From NCBI RefSeq assembly GCF_011761305.1, contig NZ_JAAOZC010000003.1:186001-250000 (forward strand): DNA of 64,000 nt, written 5' to 3'. This document shows positions 43,457-52,719 of the stretch, in pieces. Source of the DNA: Sphingomonas vulcanisoli (GTDB lineage Bacteria > Pseudomonadota > Alphaproteobacteria > Sphingomonadales > Sphingomonadaceae). Below the pieces are notes generated by a model. That model saw only the letters and a program-made list of their open reading frames with translations. It made no database searches and was not told the origin of the DNA. Made by a program: the position numbers and the translations under genes. Each line of letters begins with the position of its first letter. The first letter of the stretch is position 1.

Positions 43457-44464
43457 ATGAACACCAATGGGTTGCCGCCTGTCGACGGCGCTATGCTGAA
43501 CGAGAGTGGGCCGTGGGGCGGCGGTTCGGGCGGGGACGCGGGCGGCAAGCCTGCGCTCGGCAAGGGCCCTTCGGCGATCGACCAGCTCTTGCAGCGCGGA
43601 CGGACGCGGTTCGGCGGCGGCGGGGGCGGCGGCCCGATTGCCGGCGGCTACGCCGGCTGGATCGTCGCGGCGGTCGTCGTGCTGTGGATGATCGTCACCA
43701 GCGTCCACACGATCGGTCCGCAGCAGCGCGGCGTGATCACGCGCTTCGGCAAATATGTCGGCACGCTGCAGCCGGGGCTCGGTATGACCTTCCCCGCGCC
43801 GATCGACATGGTGCGCAAGCTGGACGTCGATAATATCCACTCGATCGACATCGACAGCGGCGCGGTGGAGGGCGACGGCGGGCAGAATTTGATGCTCACC
43901 GGCGACGAGAATATCATCGATCTCGCTTATTCAGTGCGCTGGAACATCCGCGATCCCGAGCTTTACCTGTTCGAGCTCGCCGATCCCGACGGCACGATCC
44001 GCGAAGTCGCCGAAAGCGCGATGCGTGAGGCAGTGTCACGGGTGACGCTCAACGAGGCGATCGGCCCGCAGCGCAGCATCATCGAACAGCGCGTCGCGCA
44101 GCGGATGCAGGAATTGCTCGATCAGTATCGCGCCGGCGTCACCATTCAGGGCGTCGCGATCCGCCAGGCCGATCCGCCGACCGAGGTGATGGATGCTTTC
44201 AAGGAAGTGTCGGCCGCGCAGCAGCAGGCGCAGAGCTACCTCAACCAGGCGCGCTCCTATGCTATGCAGGTCAGCGCGCGGGCGAGCGGCGAGGCGATCG
44301 CCTTCGATCAGGTCTATCAGCAATATAAGCTCGCCCCCGAAGTGACGCGGCGGCGGATGTATTATGAGACGATGGAGAAGGTGCTGGCCAAGAGCGACAA
44401 GACGATCGTCGAGGCGCCCGGCGTGACCCCCTATCTCCCCATCCAGACCAAGGCGCCGAAATGA
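43457..44464 (+). CDS. hflK: FtsH modulator HflK
   Basis: 335-residue SPFH/prohibitin-family membrane protein, partner of HflC around FtsH. A Gly-rich N-terminus precedes one membrane segment (GWIVAAVVVLWMIVTSV, about 73–89). The SPFH domain begins TIGPQQRGVITRFGKYVG. A long helical C-terminus (QAQSYLNQARSYAMQVSARA) follows. Overlaps hflC by four bases. Confidence 0.94.
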   Translation: MNTNGLPPVDGAMLNESGPWGGGSGGDAGGKPALGKGPSAIDQLLQRGRTRFGGGGGGGPIAGGYAGWIVAAVVVLWMIVTSVHTIGPQQRGVITRFGKYVGTLQPGLGMTFPAPIDMVRKLDVDNIHSIDIDSGAVEGDGGQNLMLTGDENIIDLAYSVRWNIRDPELYLFELADPDGTIREVAESAMREAVSRVTLNEAIGPQRSIIEQRVAQRMQELLDQYRAGVTIQGVAIRQADPPTEVMDAFKEVSAAQQQAQSYLNQARSYAMQVSARASGEAIAFDQVYQQYKLAPEVTRRRMYYETMEKVLAKSDKTIVEAPGVTPYLPIQTKAPK

Positions 44465-45333
44465 TCGAGGCCCTTCGCCGCAACCCGATGCTGTGGGGCG
44501 GTCTTGCCGTCATCATCGCTGCGCTGATCCTCAGCACCTTCATCGTCGTGCCCGAGACCAAGCAGGCGCTGATCCTGCGCTTCGGATCGCCGAGCCGCAT
44601 CGCCAACGGCTATGATTCGCGCGAAGAGTTCGGCCAGACCGGCGCGGGCATCGTCGCGCGCCTGCCCTTTGCCGAGAAGGTGGTGTGGGTCGACAAGCGC
44701 GTGCTCGATTTCGATATGGAGCGGCAGGCGGTGCTTTCCACCGATCAGCTGCGCCTCGAAGTCGATGCCTATGCGCGCTTCCGCATCGTCGATCCGGTGC
44801 GGATGTTCGTATCGGCGGGCAGCGAGCGGCGCGTGGCCGAGCAGCTCAAGCCGATCCTCGGCTCGGCACTGCGTAACGAGCTCGGCAAGCGGCCCTTCGC
44901 CGATCTGCTGAGCCCGGAGCGCAGCGAATTGATGGAGCACATCCGTACCGCCGTGGAGCGTGTCGCCAGGCAATATGGCGCCGAGATCGTCGATGTCCGC
45001 ATCAAGCGCGCCGATTTGCCCGACGGCACCCCGCTGCAATCGGCGTTCGAACGGATGAAGACCGCGCGCCAGCAGGAGGCGCGATCGATCGAGGCAGAGG
45101 GCCGGCGCGAGGCGCAGATCATCACGGGGCAGGCCGATGCCAACGCCGCCAAGGTCTATGCGGACAGCTTCGGCAAGGATCCGGGCTTCTACGATTTCTA
45201 TCGGGCGATGCAGTCCTACCGCTACACGTTCGGCACCGACGATGCGCAGCCGCGCGGCGAATCGCAGATCATCCTTTCGCCGGACAGCGAATATCTCCAC
45301 CAGTTCAAGGGCCTTGCAAAGCAGGAGCATTGA
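44461..45333 (+). CDS. hflC: FtsH modulator HflC
   Basis: 290 residues: N-terminal membrane segment (LWGGLAVIIAALILSTFIVV), SPFH domain with ETKQALILRFGSP, and the helical EQRRAEAE-type tail (RQQEARSIEAEGRREAQIIT). The ATG overlaps the hflK stop. degP follows 101 bases downstream. Confidence 0.94.
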   Translation: MIEALRRNPMLWGGLAVIIAALILSTFIVVPETKQALILRFGSPSRIANGYDSREEFGQTGAGIVARLPFAEKVVWVDKRVLDFDMERQAVLSTDQLRLEVDAYARFRIVDPVRMFVSAGSERRVAEQLKPILGSALRNELGKRPFADLLSPERSELMEHIRTAVERVARQYGAEIVDVRIKRADLPDGTPLQSAFERMKTARQQEARSIEAEGRREAQIITGQADANAAKVYADSFGKDPGFYDFYRAMQSYRYTFGTDDAQPRGESQIILSPDSEYLHQFKGLAKQEH

Positions 45334-45434
45334 ACCGGGCGCGTTCAATGATCGTTCAGCCCGCGATTGCCACCGTTCGGCGATAAGATTTCCCGCCTGC
45401 CCGATTCCGGGCAGTTTCCCAGGAGAGACACTCA

Positions 45435-47000
45435 GTGCGCTATGCCTATGCCGTGACCGCCGCGACCCTGCTGGGAGGCGCCGCCGCCACCGTTGCGCTG
45501 CAAAGCCCGCTCGGTGCGCAGGTCGCGCAAAATGCCCCGTCGCAGATGGCGGCGGTGGCGCCGCGCGGCGCGCCGATGAGCTTCGCCGATCTCGCCGCCA
45601 AACTGCAGCCCGCGGTGGTCAACATCTCGACCACGCAGAAGGTGCAGGTCAAACAGCAGCAAAGCCCGTTCGCGGGCACGCCGTTCGATGATTTCTTCAA
45701 GCGGTTCGGCGGCGGCCAGGGTGGCGGTATGGGCGATGGCGGCGGCGCGGGCGCGCCGCAAACGCGCGAGGCGGTATCGCTGGGATCGGGCTTTCTGATC
45801 TCGGCCGATGGCTACATCGTCACCAACAATCACGTCATTTCGGGCGTGCCGACGGAGCAGGGCAAGGTGACGATCAGCTCGATCACCGTGACGCTCACCG
45901 ATCGCAAGGAATATAAGGCAACGGTGGTGGCCAAGGACGCCGCCTCCGATCTCGCCGTGCTCAAGATCGATGCGACCAACCTGCCCTTCGTGCAGTTCGG
46001 CGATTCGACTAAAACTCGCGTTGGCGATTGGGTGCTGGCGATCGGCAACCCGTTCGCGCTGGGCGGTACGGTCACCGCGGGCATCGTTTCGGCGATTCAC
46101 CGCTCGATCGGCAACGTCGGAGCTTACGATCGCTACATCCAGACCGATGCGGCGATCAATCAGGGCAACTCCGGCGGCCCGATGTTCGATCTCAACGGCA
46201 ATGTGGTCGGCATCAACACCGCGATCTTTTCGCCGACCGGCGGCAATGTCGGCATCGGCTTCGCGATACCCGCCGAACAGGCCAAGCCGGTCGTGATGGC
46301 GCTGATGAAGGGCCAGAAGATCTCGCGCGGCTATCTCGGCGTGCAGATCCAGCCGGTTGACGACGATATCGCGGCGGGCGCGGGCCTGCCCAAGAACCAT
46401 GGCGAGATCGTCGCGCGGGTCGAGCCCAACCAGCCTGCCGCCAAGGCCGGCATCCAGCAGGGCGATGTCATCACCAAGGTCAACGGCGTCGATGTGACGC
46501 CGGACAGCACGCTCTCCTATATCGTCGCCGGCCTGCCGGTGGGCACGCGGGTGCCGATCGAGCTGATCCGCGATCACAAGACGATCAATGTCGTCGCGGT
46601 TGTCGCGCAGCGCCCACCCGAGGAGCAGCTCGCGCTCGGCGCCGATGGCGATGATGACAATGATGGCCCGGGCGATCAGCAGCAGCAGGCAGCGACCAAG
46701 AACGCGCTCGGCGTCACGCTGCAATCGATGACGCCGGCGATCGCGCGCCAGCTCCAGCTCGCCGGGCCGGTGCAGGGCGCGGTGATCACCAACGTCGATC
46801 CTTCGAGCGATGCCGCCGCCAAGGGCCTGCAGCCACGCGACATCATCCTATCGGTCGGCAGCCATCACGTTACCAGCGCCGCCGATGCCGCCGCCCAAAT
46901 CGCCGCCGCTCAGAAGGCGGGTGCCAAGACGGTGCTGCTGCTGGTGCAGCGCGGAAACCGCCCTGCGCTGTTCGTCGGTGTCGATCTGATCGGGAAGTGA
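45435..47000 (+). CDS. degP: Periplasmic serine protease DegP/HtrA (Do)
   Basis: 521 residues with a signal peptide (YAYAVTAATLLGGAAATVAL), trypsin-like domain and two PDZ domains. The catalytic triad is His in TNNHVISG, Asp in ASDLAVLKID and Ser in GNSGGPMFD. A Gly-rich loop (GGGQGGGMGDGGGAG) precedes the His. GTG start at 45435, with aggaga 8 bases upstream. The hflK–hflC–degP order is conserved in alphaproteobacteria. Confidence 0.95.
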   Translation: MRYAYAVTAATLLGGAAATVALQSPLGAQVAQNAPSQMAAVAPRGAPMSFADLAAKLQPAVVNISTTQKVQVKQQQSPFAGTPFDDFFKRFGGGQGGGMGDGGGAGAPQTREAVSLGSGFLISADGYIVTNNHVISGVPTEQGKVTISSITVTLTDRKEYKATVVAKDAASDLAVLKIDATNLPFVQFGDSTKTRVGDWVLAIGNPFALGGTVTAGIVSAIHRSIGNVGAYDRYIQTDAAINQGNSGGPMFDLNGNVVGINTAIFSPTGGNVGIGFAIPAEQAKPVVMALMKGQKISRGYLGVQIQPVDDDIAAGAGLPKNHGEIVARVEPNQPAAKAGIQQGDVITKVNGVDVTPDSTLSYIVAGLPVGTRVPIELIRDHKTINVVAVVAQRPPEEQLALGADGDDDNDGPGDQQQQAATKNALGVTLQSMTPAIARQLQLAGPVQGAVITNVDPSSDAAAKGLQPRDIILSVGSHHVTSAADAAAQIAAAQKAGAKTVLLLVQRGNRPALFVGVDLIGK

Positions 47001-47077
47001 GTGGATTGAACTTTTCGGCGTTTTGGGTTACGTGGTCGCCGTTGCGAGTTGGTATCTAGATCATCTCCTGAGCCCCG

Positions 47078-47135
47078 GTTGTTGCAGCAGCCGGGGTTCA
47101 ACTGCGTTTGGGGCCCGGCTTGCAGGCCGAGCCCC
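47078..47135. repeat. Two stem-loops with CTGCAA-type loops
   Basis: The stem gagccccgg…ccggggttc (47080–47099) has ttgcag inside its loop. A second stem ggggcccggc…gccgagcccc (47110–47135) has the loop ttgcag. A third, similar hairpin with the loop ttgcag is at 47262–47301. The second lies just after the minus-strand micro-ORF and would terminate it. Confidence 0.6.
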
Positions 47136-47143
47136 GCCCGCCG

Positions 47144-47254
47144 CTATTTAGAGCGGGCCACCTCGATGATCTTGAGGACCACCGTGATGACGGTTGCCAT
47201 CAACGTGCAGACGCTGACAGCGAGTGTTGCAAGGTTAGTATCTATATAAACCAC
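47144..47254 (-). CDS. Hydrophobic micro-ORF (up to 36 residues), start unresolved
   Basis: A frame on the minus strand ends ATVITVVLKIIEVARSK; the first part reads DTNLATLAVSVCTLM. It has one membrane-length hydrophobic stretch and a basic tail, like small toxic or regulatory membrane peptides. A near-perfect Shine–Dalgarno (AAAGGAGG at 47261–47254) is upstream. The start is unclear: GTG 47254 overlaps the Shine–Dalgarno, ATA at 47245 has ideal spacing, and ATG 47200 is internal without a site. Hairpins lie on both sides. No family recognised. Confidence 0.4.
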   Translation of the reverse strand: MVYIDTNLATLAVSVCTLMATVITVVLKIIEVARSK

Positions 47255-47261
47255 CTCCTTT

Positions 47262-47307
47262 GACGCCGAGGTTTTGCTGGCTTGCAGGCCAGCACGGCGT
47301 CAGGGTG
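47262..47307 (+). terminator. Hairpin with T-run downstream of degP / upstream of micro-ORF
   Basis: Stem gacgccg…cggcgtc with an inner tgctggc/gccagca stem (loop ttgcag), followed on the plus strand by agggtgttttt. On the minus strand the same hairpin sits directly before the micro-ORF's ribosome site, so it could serve both as a terminator and as a regulatory hairpin. Confidence 0.65.
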
Positions 47308-47393
47308 TTTTTACGAGAAAAGCGTCCAGCGGCTAGCCTGCGCAGGTTCAGCCGAGGGGTGATTTTTCCCGTCGAGCCCGCTACCTTGGCCGC

Positions 47394-48344
47394 ATGGCAA
47401 CCACGCTCGATAAACCCGCCGTCCCCACCGTCAGCCTCGCCTCTCAGGAGGCCGACCCCGACGCCTTCGCCCAAGCCTTGGGCGGATCGTTCGAGCGTTA
47501 TGGCTTTGCGATCGTTGCCGATCATGGCGTCTCGCCAGCGATCATCGCTGATGCCGAGGCCAAAGCAAAAGCCTTCTTCGCGCTGCCGGACGATGTGAAG
47601 CGCGCCTATCATCTCAAGGGATCGAACGGACAGCGCGGCTATATCCCGTTCGGGATCGAGACGGCCAAGGGCGCCAAGGCATACGACCTCAAGGAATTCT
47701 GGCACGTCGGCCGCGATCTGCCCGAGGGCGATCCGCTGCGCGCGGTAATGCCGGACAATGTGTGGCCCGCCGAAGTGCAGGGCTTTCATGAGGCGGAGAT
47801 TGCCCTGTACGATGCGCTGGAGAAGGCTGGCGCGCGGCTGCTGAGCGCGGTGGCGCGCTATCTCGATCTCGCGCCCGATTATTTCGAGGCGACGGTGGAG
47901 AATGGCAACAGCGTGCTGCGCCTGCTCCACTATCCGCCGATCGACGCCGATGGCCCGAACATCCGCGCCGGGGCGCATGAGGATATCAATACCATCACCC
48001 TGCTGCTCGGTGCCGAGGAGGCGGGGCTGGAGCTGCTCGACCGCGATGGCGACTGGCTGCCGGTGCAGCCGGGGCCAGGCGAGCTGGCGATCAACGTCGG
48101 CGATATGCTGCAGCGGCTGACCAACAATGTGCTGCGATCGACCACCCACCGTGTGATGAACCCGGCCCCCGAGCGGCGCGGCCATTCGCGTTACTCGATG
48201 CCCTTCTTCCTGCACTTCCGGCCCGATTATCTGATCGAGACGCTGCCCCAGTGCATCACACCCGACCGGCCCAATCTCTATCCCGTGCCGATCACCGCGC
48301 ACGATTATCTGTTCGAGCGCCTCCGGGAGATCAAGCTGGCATGA
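47394..48344 (+). CDS. 2-oxoglutarate/Fe(II)-dependent dioxygenase, isopenicillin-N-synthase family
   Basis: 316 residues with an N-terminal non-haem dioxygenase domain and the catalytic core. Fe ligands are in AHEDINTITLLL (His/Asp) and STTHRV (His), and the 2OG-binding Arg-x-Ser is in SRYSMPFF. Substrate unknown; such enzymes oxidise diverse small molecules. Ends overlapping the next gene's ATG. Confidence 0.88.
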   Translation: MATTLDKPAVPTVSLASQEADPDAFAQALGGSFERYGFAIVADHGVSPAIIADAEAKAKAFFALPDDVKRAYHLKGSNGQRGYIPFGIETAKGAKAYDLKEFWHVGRDLPEGDPLRAVMPDNVWPAEVQGFHEAEIALYDALEKAGARLLSAVARYLDLAPDYFEATVENGNSVLRLLHYPPIDADGPNIRAGAHEDINTITLLLGAEEAGLELLDRDGDWLPVQPGPGELAINVGDMLQRLTNNVLRSTTHRVMNPAPERRGHSRYSMPFFLHFRPDYLIETLPQCITPDRPNLYPVPITAHDYLFERLREIKLA

Positions 48345-48826
48345 AGACCTTCCTTCTGGGCCTGGCGCTGATCGCCGCTCCTGCCGCTGCGCAGATGCAG
48401 GGGATGGCGATGCCCGCGCCCGCCTGCACCGCGCCGGTTATCGTTCCGGGTTTCGAGGGATGGGGGAAAGGCGCGCCCACGCCACAGCTCAAGCTGGGCG
48501 CGACCTCCAGCCTAGTGCTGGCGCCGGCGGAGGCGGTGAAATTCTCGCCCCCGCTCAACCGCGCGCCGCAGCCGGGGCAAAGGGGAGGCGTCTACGGCAT
48601 CACGCTCGACAAGCCGGGCAGCTATCGCTTCGCGCTGAGCGAGGGCGCGTGGCTGGACGTGATCAACGGCAAGGGCGAGCGGATGCCGTCCGCCGCGCAC
48701 ATGCATGGCCCGGCCTGCTCGGGGATCGCGAAGATTGTCGACTATCAGCTAGATGGGGGAGTCTATGTCGTGCAGTTTTCGGGGACGATGGCGCCGAAGA
48801 TCCAGGTGATGCTGATCGGCGGGTAA
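48341..48826 (+). CDS. Hypothetical secreted protein
   Basis: 161 residues with a signal peptide (KTFLLGLALIAAPAAAQMQ), a Met/Pro-rich mature start and a C-terminal beta-rich domain (GGVYVVQFSGTMAPKIQVML). A MPSAAHMHGPACSG segment might bind a metal. It is overlap-coupled (ATGA) with the dioxygenase. Confidence 0.72.
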   Translation: MKTFLLGLALIAAPAAAQMQGMAMPAPACTAPVIVPGFEGWGKGAPTPQLKLGATSSLVLAPAEAVKFSPPLNRAPQPGQRGGVYGITLDKPGSYRFALSEGAWLDVINGKGERMPSAAHMHGPACSGIAKIVDYQLDGGVYVVQFSGTMAPKIQVMLIGG

Positions 48827-48828
48827 CG

Positions 48829-48910
48829 CTGTGTTCCGGCGAAGGCCGGAGCGCTGGAGGCTTGCTGCGTGCATCTATTCCAGCGCTCCTGCCTTCACCG
48901 GAGCACGGTG
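48829..48910. repeat. Palindromic repeat, family F
   Basis: Arms gtgttccggcgaaggccgga… / …gccttcaccggagcacggtg with a hairpin middle. Only copy seen in the window. Lies between convergent secreted-protein genes. Confidence 0.75.
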
Positions 48911-48913
48911 CGC

Positions 48914-49279
48914 TCAATCCTTGAAGCCTTTGCACGCCGGCCAATGCACCTTGATCAGGTCGCCGCAGGTGGAGACCTGGACGCTGCCGTCGGGGCCGAT
49001 GAACACGCCGTAATCGACGATCGGCTTCGGCCCGCATTTGGCGACCCACATTTCGAGATTCTTGTACGGCCCCTGATAGCCGAGCTTCATCACGCGGCGG
49101 CACCATTGATCGCTCTGCGCGATCGCTCCGCGGATCGCGGCGGCGCGCTGGATCGGCTGGAGCTGGAGCATGTGGCGGGTGTAATCGCTCGCCTTGGGTT
49201 GCTTGGCGAGGGGAGTGCCCTGCGCGGTCAGCGGCGCGGCGGTGAGGAGGGCGATCGATAGGGTGGCGGCGAATTTCAT
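48914..49279 (-). CDS. Hypothetical secreted protein
   Basis: 121 residues: signal peptide (KFAATLSIALLTAAPLTAQ) and a mature domain with three Cys (SDQWCRRV, VAKCGPK, VSTCGDL and a fourth in PACKGF), which may form disulfides. No family recognised. ATG 49279. Confidence 0.7.
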   Translation of the reverse strand: MKFAATLSIALLTAAPLTAQGTPLAKQPKASDYTRHMLQLQPIQRAAAIRGAIAQSDQWCRRVMKLGYQGPYKNLEMWVAKCGPKPIVDYGVFIGPDGSVQVSTCGDLIKVHWPACKGFKD

Positions 49280-49298
49280 CCTGATCTCCAACACTTTT

Positions 49299-49381
49299 CC
49301 GTTTGTGCCGAGCGAAGTCGAGGCACCTCTCCAGCGTTTCACCCTGCCGCACATCCCTCGACTTCGCTCGGGACGAACGGG
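49299..49381. repeat. Palindromic repeat, family E copy 3
   Basis: Arms ccgtttgtgccgagcgaagt / acttcgctcgggacgaacgg. Between queF and the secreted-protein gene. Confidence 0.83.
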
Positions 49382-49391
49382 TTGATGAGGT

Positions 49392-49838
49392 TCAGCCCCG
49401 CCCCCGATAGCCCGGCACGCCCTGATCGGGGAGCCACAGGCCTTCAGGGGACGGACCCGATTGCCAGAAGACGTCGATCGGAATGCCGCCGCGCGGATAC
49501 CAATAGCCGCCGATGCGCAGCCACAGCGGCTGCATCTCGGCGACCAGCCGCTCGGCGATGCCCACGGTGCAATCCTCATGGAAGGCAGCATGGTTGCGGA
49601 AGCTGCTCAGGAAGAGCTTGAGCGATTTTGATTCGACGATTCGGTCGCCCGGCGCATAATCGATGATCAGGTGCGCGAAATCGGGCTGGCCGGTGACCGG
49701 GCAGAGCGAGGTGAATTCGGGCGCGGTGAAGCGGACGAGGTAGGGCCGGCCCGGGCGCGGATTGGGGACGTAATCGAGCACCGCTTCTTCCGGCGAGGCG
49801 GGAAGCGGCGAGGATTGGCCGAGGTGGGTGATGCTCAT
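49392..49838 (-). CDS. queF: NADPH-dependent preQ0 reductase QueF (type I)
   Basis: 148-residue enzyme reducing preQ0 to preQ1, the substrate of Tgt. Catalytic Cys and Asp in [20 protein letters not shown] and the FHEDC pocket are present. Unimodular type I length. Distant from queA/tgt at 11.7–14 kb; queC, queD and queE are not in the window. Confidence 0.93.
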   Translation of the reverse strand: MSITHLGQSSPLPASPEEAVLDYVPNPRPGRPYLVRFTAPEFTSLCPVTGQPDFAHLIIDYAPGDRIVESKSLKLFLSSFRNHAAFHEDCTVGIAERLVAEMQPLWLRIGGYWYPRGGIPIDVFWQSGPSPEGLWLPDQGVPGYRGRG

Positions 49839-49882
49839 CGGAACCCATGTAGGACGCGAGCGCGTTTCTGCCCAGCATCCGC

Positions 49883-51418
49883 ATGACGATCCTCATCCCC
49901 ATCCTCGGCGATCAGCTTTCGCCCGGCCTTTCGGCGCTCAAGGGCGTGGCGCAGGCCGATGCCGTTCTGCTGATGATGGAGGTGGCGGAGGAGACGAAGT
50001 ACGTCCGCCATCACAAGGCCAAGATCGCCTTCCTGTTCGCGGCGATGCGCCATCATGCCGAGGCGCTGAGAGCGAAGGGCTGGCGGGTGGATTATGTCCG
50101 CCTCGACGATCCCGATAACGCCGGCAGTTTCACCGGCGAGGTGGCGCGGGCGATCGAGCGGTTTCGCCCCGAGCGGATCATAGTCACCGAGGCGGGCGAG
50201 TGGCGCGTACAGGCGATGCTGGAAAGCTGGGAGACGATGTTCGGCCTCCCCACCGAGATCCGCGCCGACGATCGCTTCCTCTGTTCGCATGCTGCGTTCG
50301 AGGGCTGGGCGGAGGGCAAGACCAAGCTGACGATGGAATTTTTCTATCGCGCGATGCGCCGCACGACCGGGCTGCTGATGGACGGCGACAAACCCGCGGG
50401 CGATCGCTGGAATTTCGACAAGGAGAATCGCAAGCCCGCCAAGGCCGATCTGCTGATGCCACGCCCGATCCCGTTCGAACCGGACGCGACGACGCGCGAG
50501 GTCTTTGCGCTAATCGAGGCGCGCTTCGCCGATCATCCCGGCAGCCTCGAAGCGTTCGATTATGCCGTCACCGCCGCGCAGGCCGAGCGGCAGGCGGCCA
50601 ACTTCTTCGCCCACGCGCTGCCGCGGTTCGGCGATTATGAGGATGCGATGCTGACGGGCGAGCGGCACCTGTGGCACTCGATCCTCTCGCCCTACATCAA
50701 TGTCGGGCTGCTCGATCCGCTCGATCTCTGCCGCCGGGCGGAGGCGGAATATCGCAAGGGCCGCGCGCCGCTCAACGCGGTCGAGGGTTATGTGCGCCAG
50801 ATCATCGGCTGGCGGGAATATGTCCGGGGCATCTACTGGCGCGAGGGGCCGGATTATGCGGCGCGCAACTTCCTCCGCGCGCACCGCAAGCTTCCGGCCT
50901 TTTACTGGACGACCGAAACCGACATGCATTGCATGGCCGAAGCGATCGGCCAGACGCTGGCGACCGGCCATGCCCATCATATCCAGCGGCTGATGGTCAC
51001 CGGCAATTTCGCGTTGTTGATCGGCGCCGATCCCGCCGAGGTGCATCGTTGGTATCTGGAGATCTACGTCGATGCCTTCGAATGGGTGGAGCTGCCCAAC
51101 ACCCTCGGGATGAGCCAGTTCGGCGACGGCGGGCTGCTGGGAAGCAAGCCCTATGCGGCGAGCGGGGCCTATATCAACCGCATGTCCGATTATTGCGGGC
51201 GCTGCCGCTATGATGTGAAGCAGAGGGTGGGCACGGACGCCTGCCCGTTCAACGCGCTCTACTGGGATTTCCTCGCCCGGCATGAAGAGACGCTCGCTGA
51301 CAATCCCAGGATGACGATGGCGTATCGCAATTGGGCGCGGTTTTCGGAAGGGGAGCGGGCGGCGATCCGGGGACGGGCGGGGGAGTTGTTGGAGCGGTTT
51401 GCGGGGGAAATCTATTGA
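49883..51418 (+). CDS. FeS-type bacterial cryptochrome/photolyase ((6-4) type)
   Basis: 511 residues of the FeS-BCP family. N-terminal Rossmann-like domain ([17 protein letters not shown]), FAD-binding core ([35 protein letters not shown]) and [4Fe-4S] ligands including HCMAEA, CGRC and TDACPFN. Related enzymes repair (6-4) photoproducts or sense light. The TGA stop overlaps repeat A4. No photoreceptor partner nearby. Confidence 0.9.
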   Translation: MTILIPILGDQLSPGLSALKGVAQADAVLLMMEVAEETKYVRHHKAKIAFLFAAMRHHAEALRAKGWRVDYVRLDDPDNAGSFTGEVARAIERFRPERIIVTEAGEWRVQAMLESWETMFGLPTEIRADDRFLCSHAAFEGWAEGKTKLTMEFFYRAMRRTTGLLMDGDKPAGDRWNFDKENRKPAKADLLMPRPIPFEPDATTREVFALIEARFADHPGSLEAFDYAVTAAQAERQAANFFAHALPRFGDYEDAMLTGERHLWHSILSPYINVGLLDPLDLCRRAEAEYRKGRAPLNAVEGYVRQIIGWREYVRGIYWREGPDYAARNFLRAHRKLPAFYWTTETDMHCMAEAIGQTLATGHAHHIQRLMVTGNFALLIGADPAEVHRWYLEIYVDAFEWVELPNTLGMSQFGDGGLLGSKPYAASGAYINRMSDYCGRCRYDVKQRVGTDACPFNALYWDFLARHEETLADNPRMTMAYRNWARFSEGERAAIRGRAGELLERFAGEIY

Positions 51419-51545
51419 TCCTCCCCCGCCAGGGAGGAGGGGGCAGCGTAGCTGACGGAGGGGGAGGACTGAGCAACCTCGATAGGACGCCGCCGTCCGC
51501 CCCCTCCGACGCCTTCGGCGCCACCTCCCCCTGGCGGAGGAGGAA
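51417..51545. repeat. Intergenic palindromic repeat, family A copy 4
   Basis: Arms gatcctcccccgccagggag… and …ctccccctggcggaggagga with inner hairpins. Starts inside the photolyase stop codon. Confidence 0.83.
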
Positions 51546-51552
51546 TTGAGGG

Positions 51553-51792
51553 TCAGTTCTTCAAGCTATTCCCCGCATTGCTGATCGCGTGACCCGCATC
51601 ATTCAACGCGCTCCCCGTCGCGTTCGAGGCATTGTCGATGGCGTTGCTGCTTTCCGCCAGCGCAGTGTTGCTGTCGGCAGCGGCATCGTTGCCAGCGCTG
51701 TTGAGAGCGGCTTCGCTGGCGTCCTGGGTTTTCTGGCTGCAGCCGGCGAGGCTGATGCCGAGGGCTAGGCCGAGGATGATCGGGGCGCGCAT
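51553..51792 (-). CDS. Small lipoprotein
   Basis: 79 residues: MRAPIILGLALGISLAGC carries a lipobox (LAGC) and is followed by a low-complexity Ala/Asn/Ser-rich mature part (SNAIDNASNATGSALNDAG) of entericidin/repeat-like character. No family assigned. Confidence 0.7.
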   Translation of the reverse strand: MRAPIILGLALGISLAGCSQKTQDASEAALNSAGNDAAADSNTALAESSNAIDNASNATGSALNDAGHAISNAGNSLKN

Positions 51793-51876
51793 GATGTGTC
51801 TCCTAAGCTTTCGCCTCCGAACGCGGGAATCCCCAAGCGGTTGCGCACGGCGGGGGGACGGCCCTAAGCCGGGGCC

Positions 51877-52719
51877 ATGGACTTGCTCGTTTCCACCCAA
51901 TGGCTGGCCGATCATCTCGGCGACCCCGATCTCGTCATCCTTGATGCGACCTATCATGCGCTGGAGCCCGAGAAGGATGCGGCGGCGGATTATGCCGCGG
52001 CGCATATTCCCGGCGCGCTCCACCTCGATCTGGCGCAGCTGAAGGACGGCAACGATCCCGTCCCCGGGCAGGCACCGGGACAGGCGCAGATGGCGGCGCG
52101 GCTCGCGGCGCTGGGAATCGGCGAGGGCGCGCGGATCGTGATCTACGATAGCGCGCCGCATAAGACATCGGCGCGGGCGTGGTGGCTGACCCAGCTTTAC
52201 GGCCTCAGTGACGTCGCGCTGCTCGATGGCGGGCTGGCGAAGTGGCGGGCCGAAGGGCGGCCGATCGAGACGGGCGCGCCCAGCGATCCCGGCGGCGGCG
52301 GTGTGCCGATCGAGCGTCATAGCGACCGGGTGCGAACCCTCGCCGAGATGAAGACTCTGGTCGCCGAGGGCGGCACGCAGATTCTCGACGCGCGATCGGC
52401 GGCGCGTTTCACGGGCGCGGAGCCTGATCCGCGAGCCGGGGTCGCCGCGGGGCATATCCCGGGCAGCGCCAATCTTCCCTATGGGCGACTATTCGAGGCC
52501 GATGGCACCTGGAAGCGGGGGGATGCGCTGGCTTCGGAGTTCGAGGCGGCGGGGATCGATCTCGATCGGCCGGTGATCACGACCTGCGGATCGGGCGTCA
52601 CGGCATCGATCCTGTTGTTTGGGCTGGCCTTGTTGGGACGCGACCATTGGGCGCTCTACGACGGGTCTTGGAGCGAGTGGGGGGCGCTGCCCGACACGCC
52701 CAAGGATGTCGGGCTGTGA
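51877..52719 (+). CDS. sseA: Sulfurtransferase (thiosulfate/3-mercaptopyruvate), SseA-type
   Basis: 280-residue two-domain rhodanese. The catalytic Cys loop TTCGSGVTAS in the second domain is closer to mercaptopyruvate sulfurtransferases (CGSGVTA). Domain one has YHALEPEKDAAADYAAAHIPG. Ends overlapping the cystathionine beta-lyase GTG by three bases (GTGA). Confidence 0.92.
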   Translation: MDLLVSTQWLADHLGDPDLVILDATYHALEPEKDAAADYAAAHIPGALHLDLAQLKDGNDPVPGQAPGQAQMAARLAALGIGEGARIVIYDSAPHKTSARAWWLTQLYGLSDVALLDGGLAKWRAEGRPIETGAPSDPGGGGVPIERHSDRVRTLAEMKTLVAEGGTQILDARSAARFTGAEPDPRAGVAAGHIPGSANLPYGRLFEADGTWKRGDALASEFEAAGIDLDRPVITTCGSGVTASILLFGLALLGRDHWALYDGSWSEWGALPDTPKDVGL

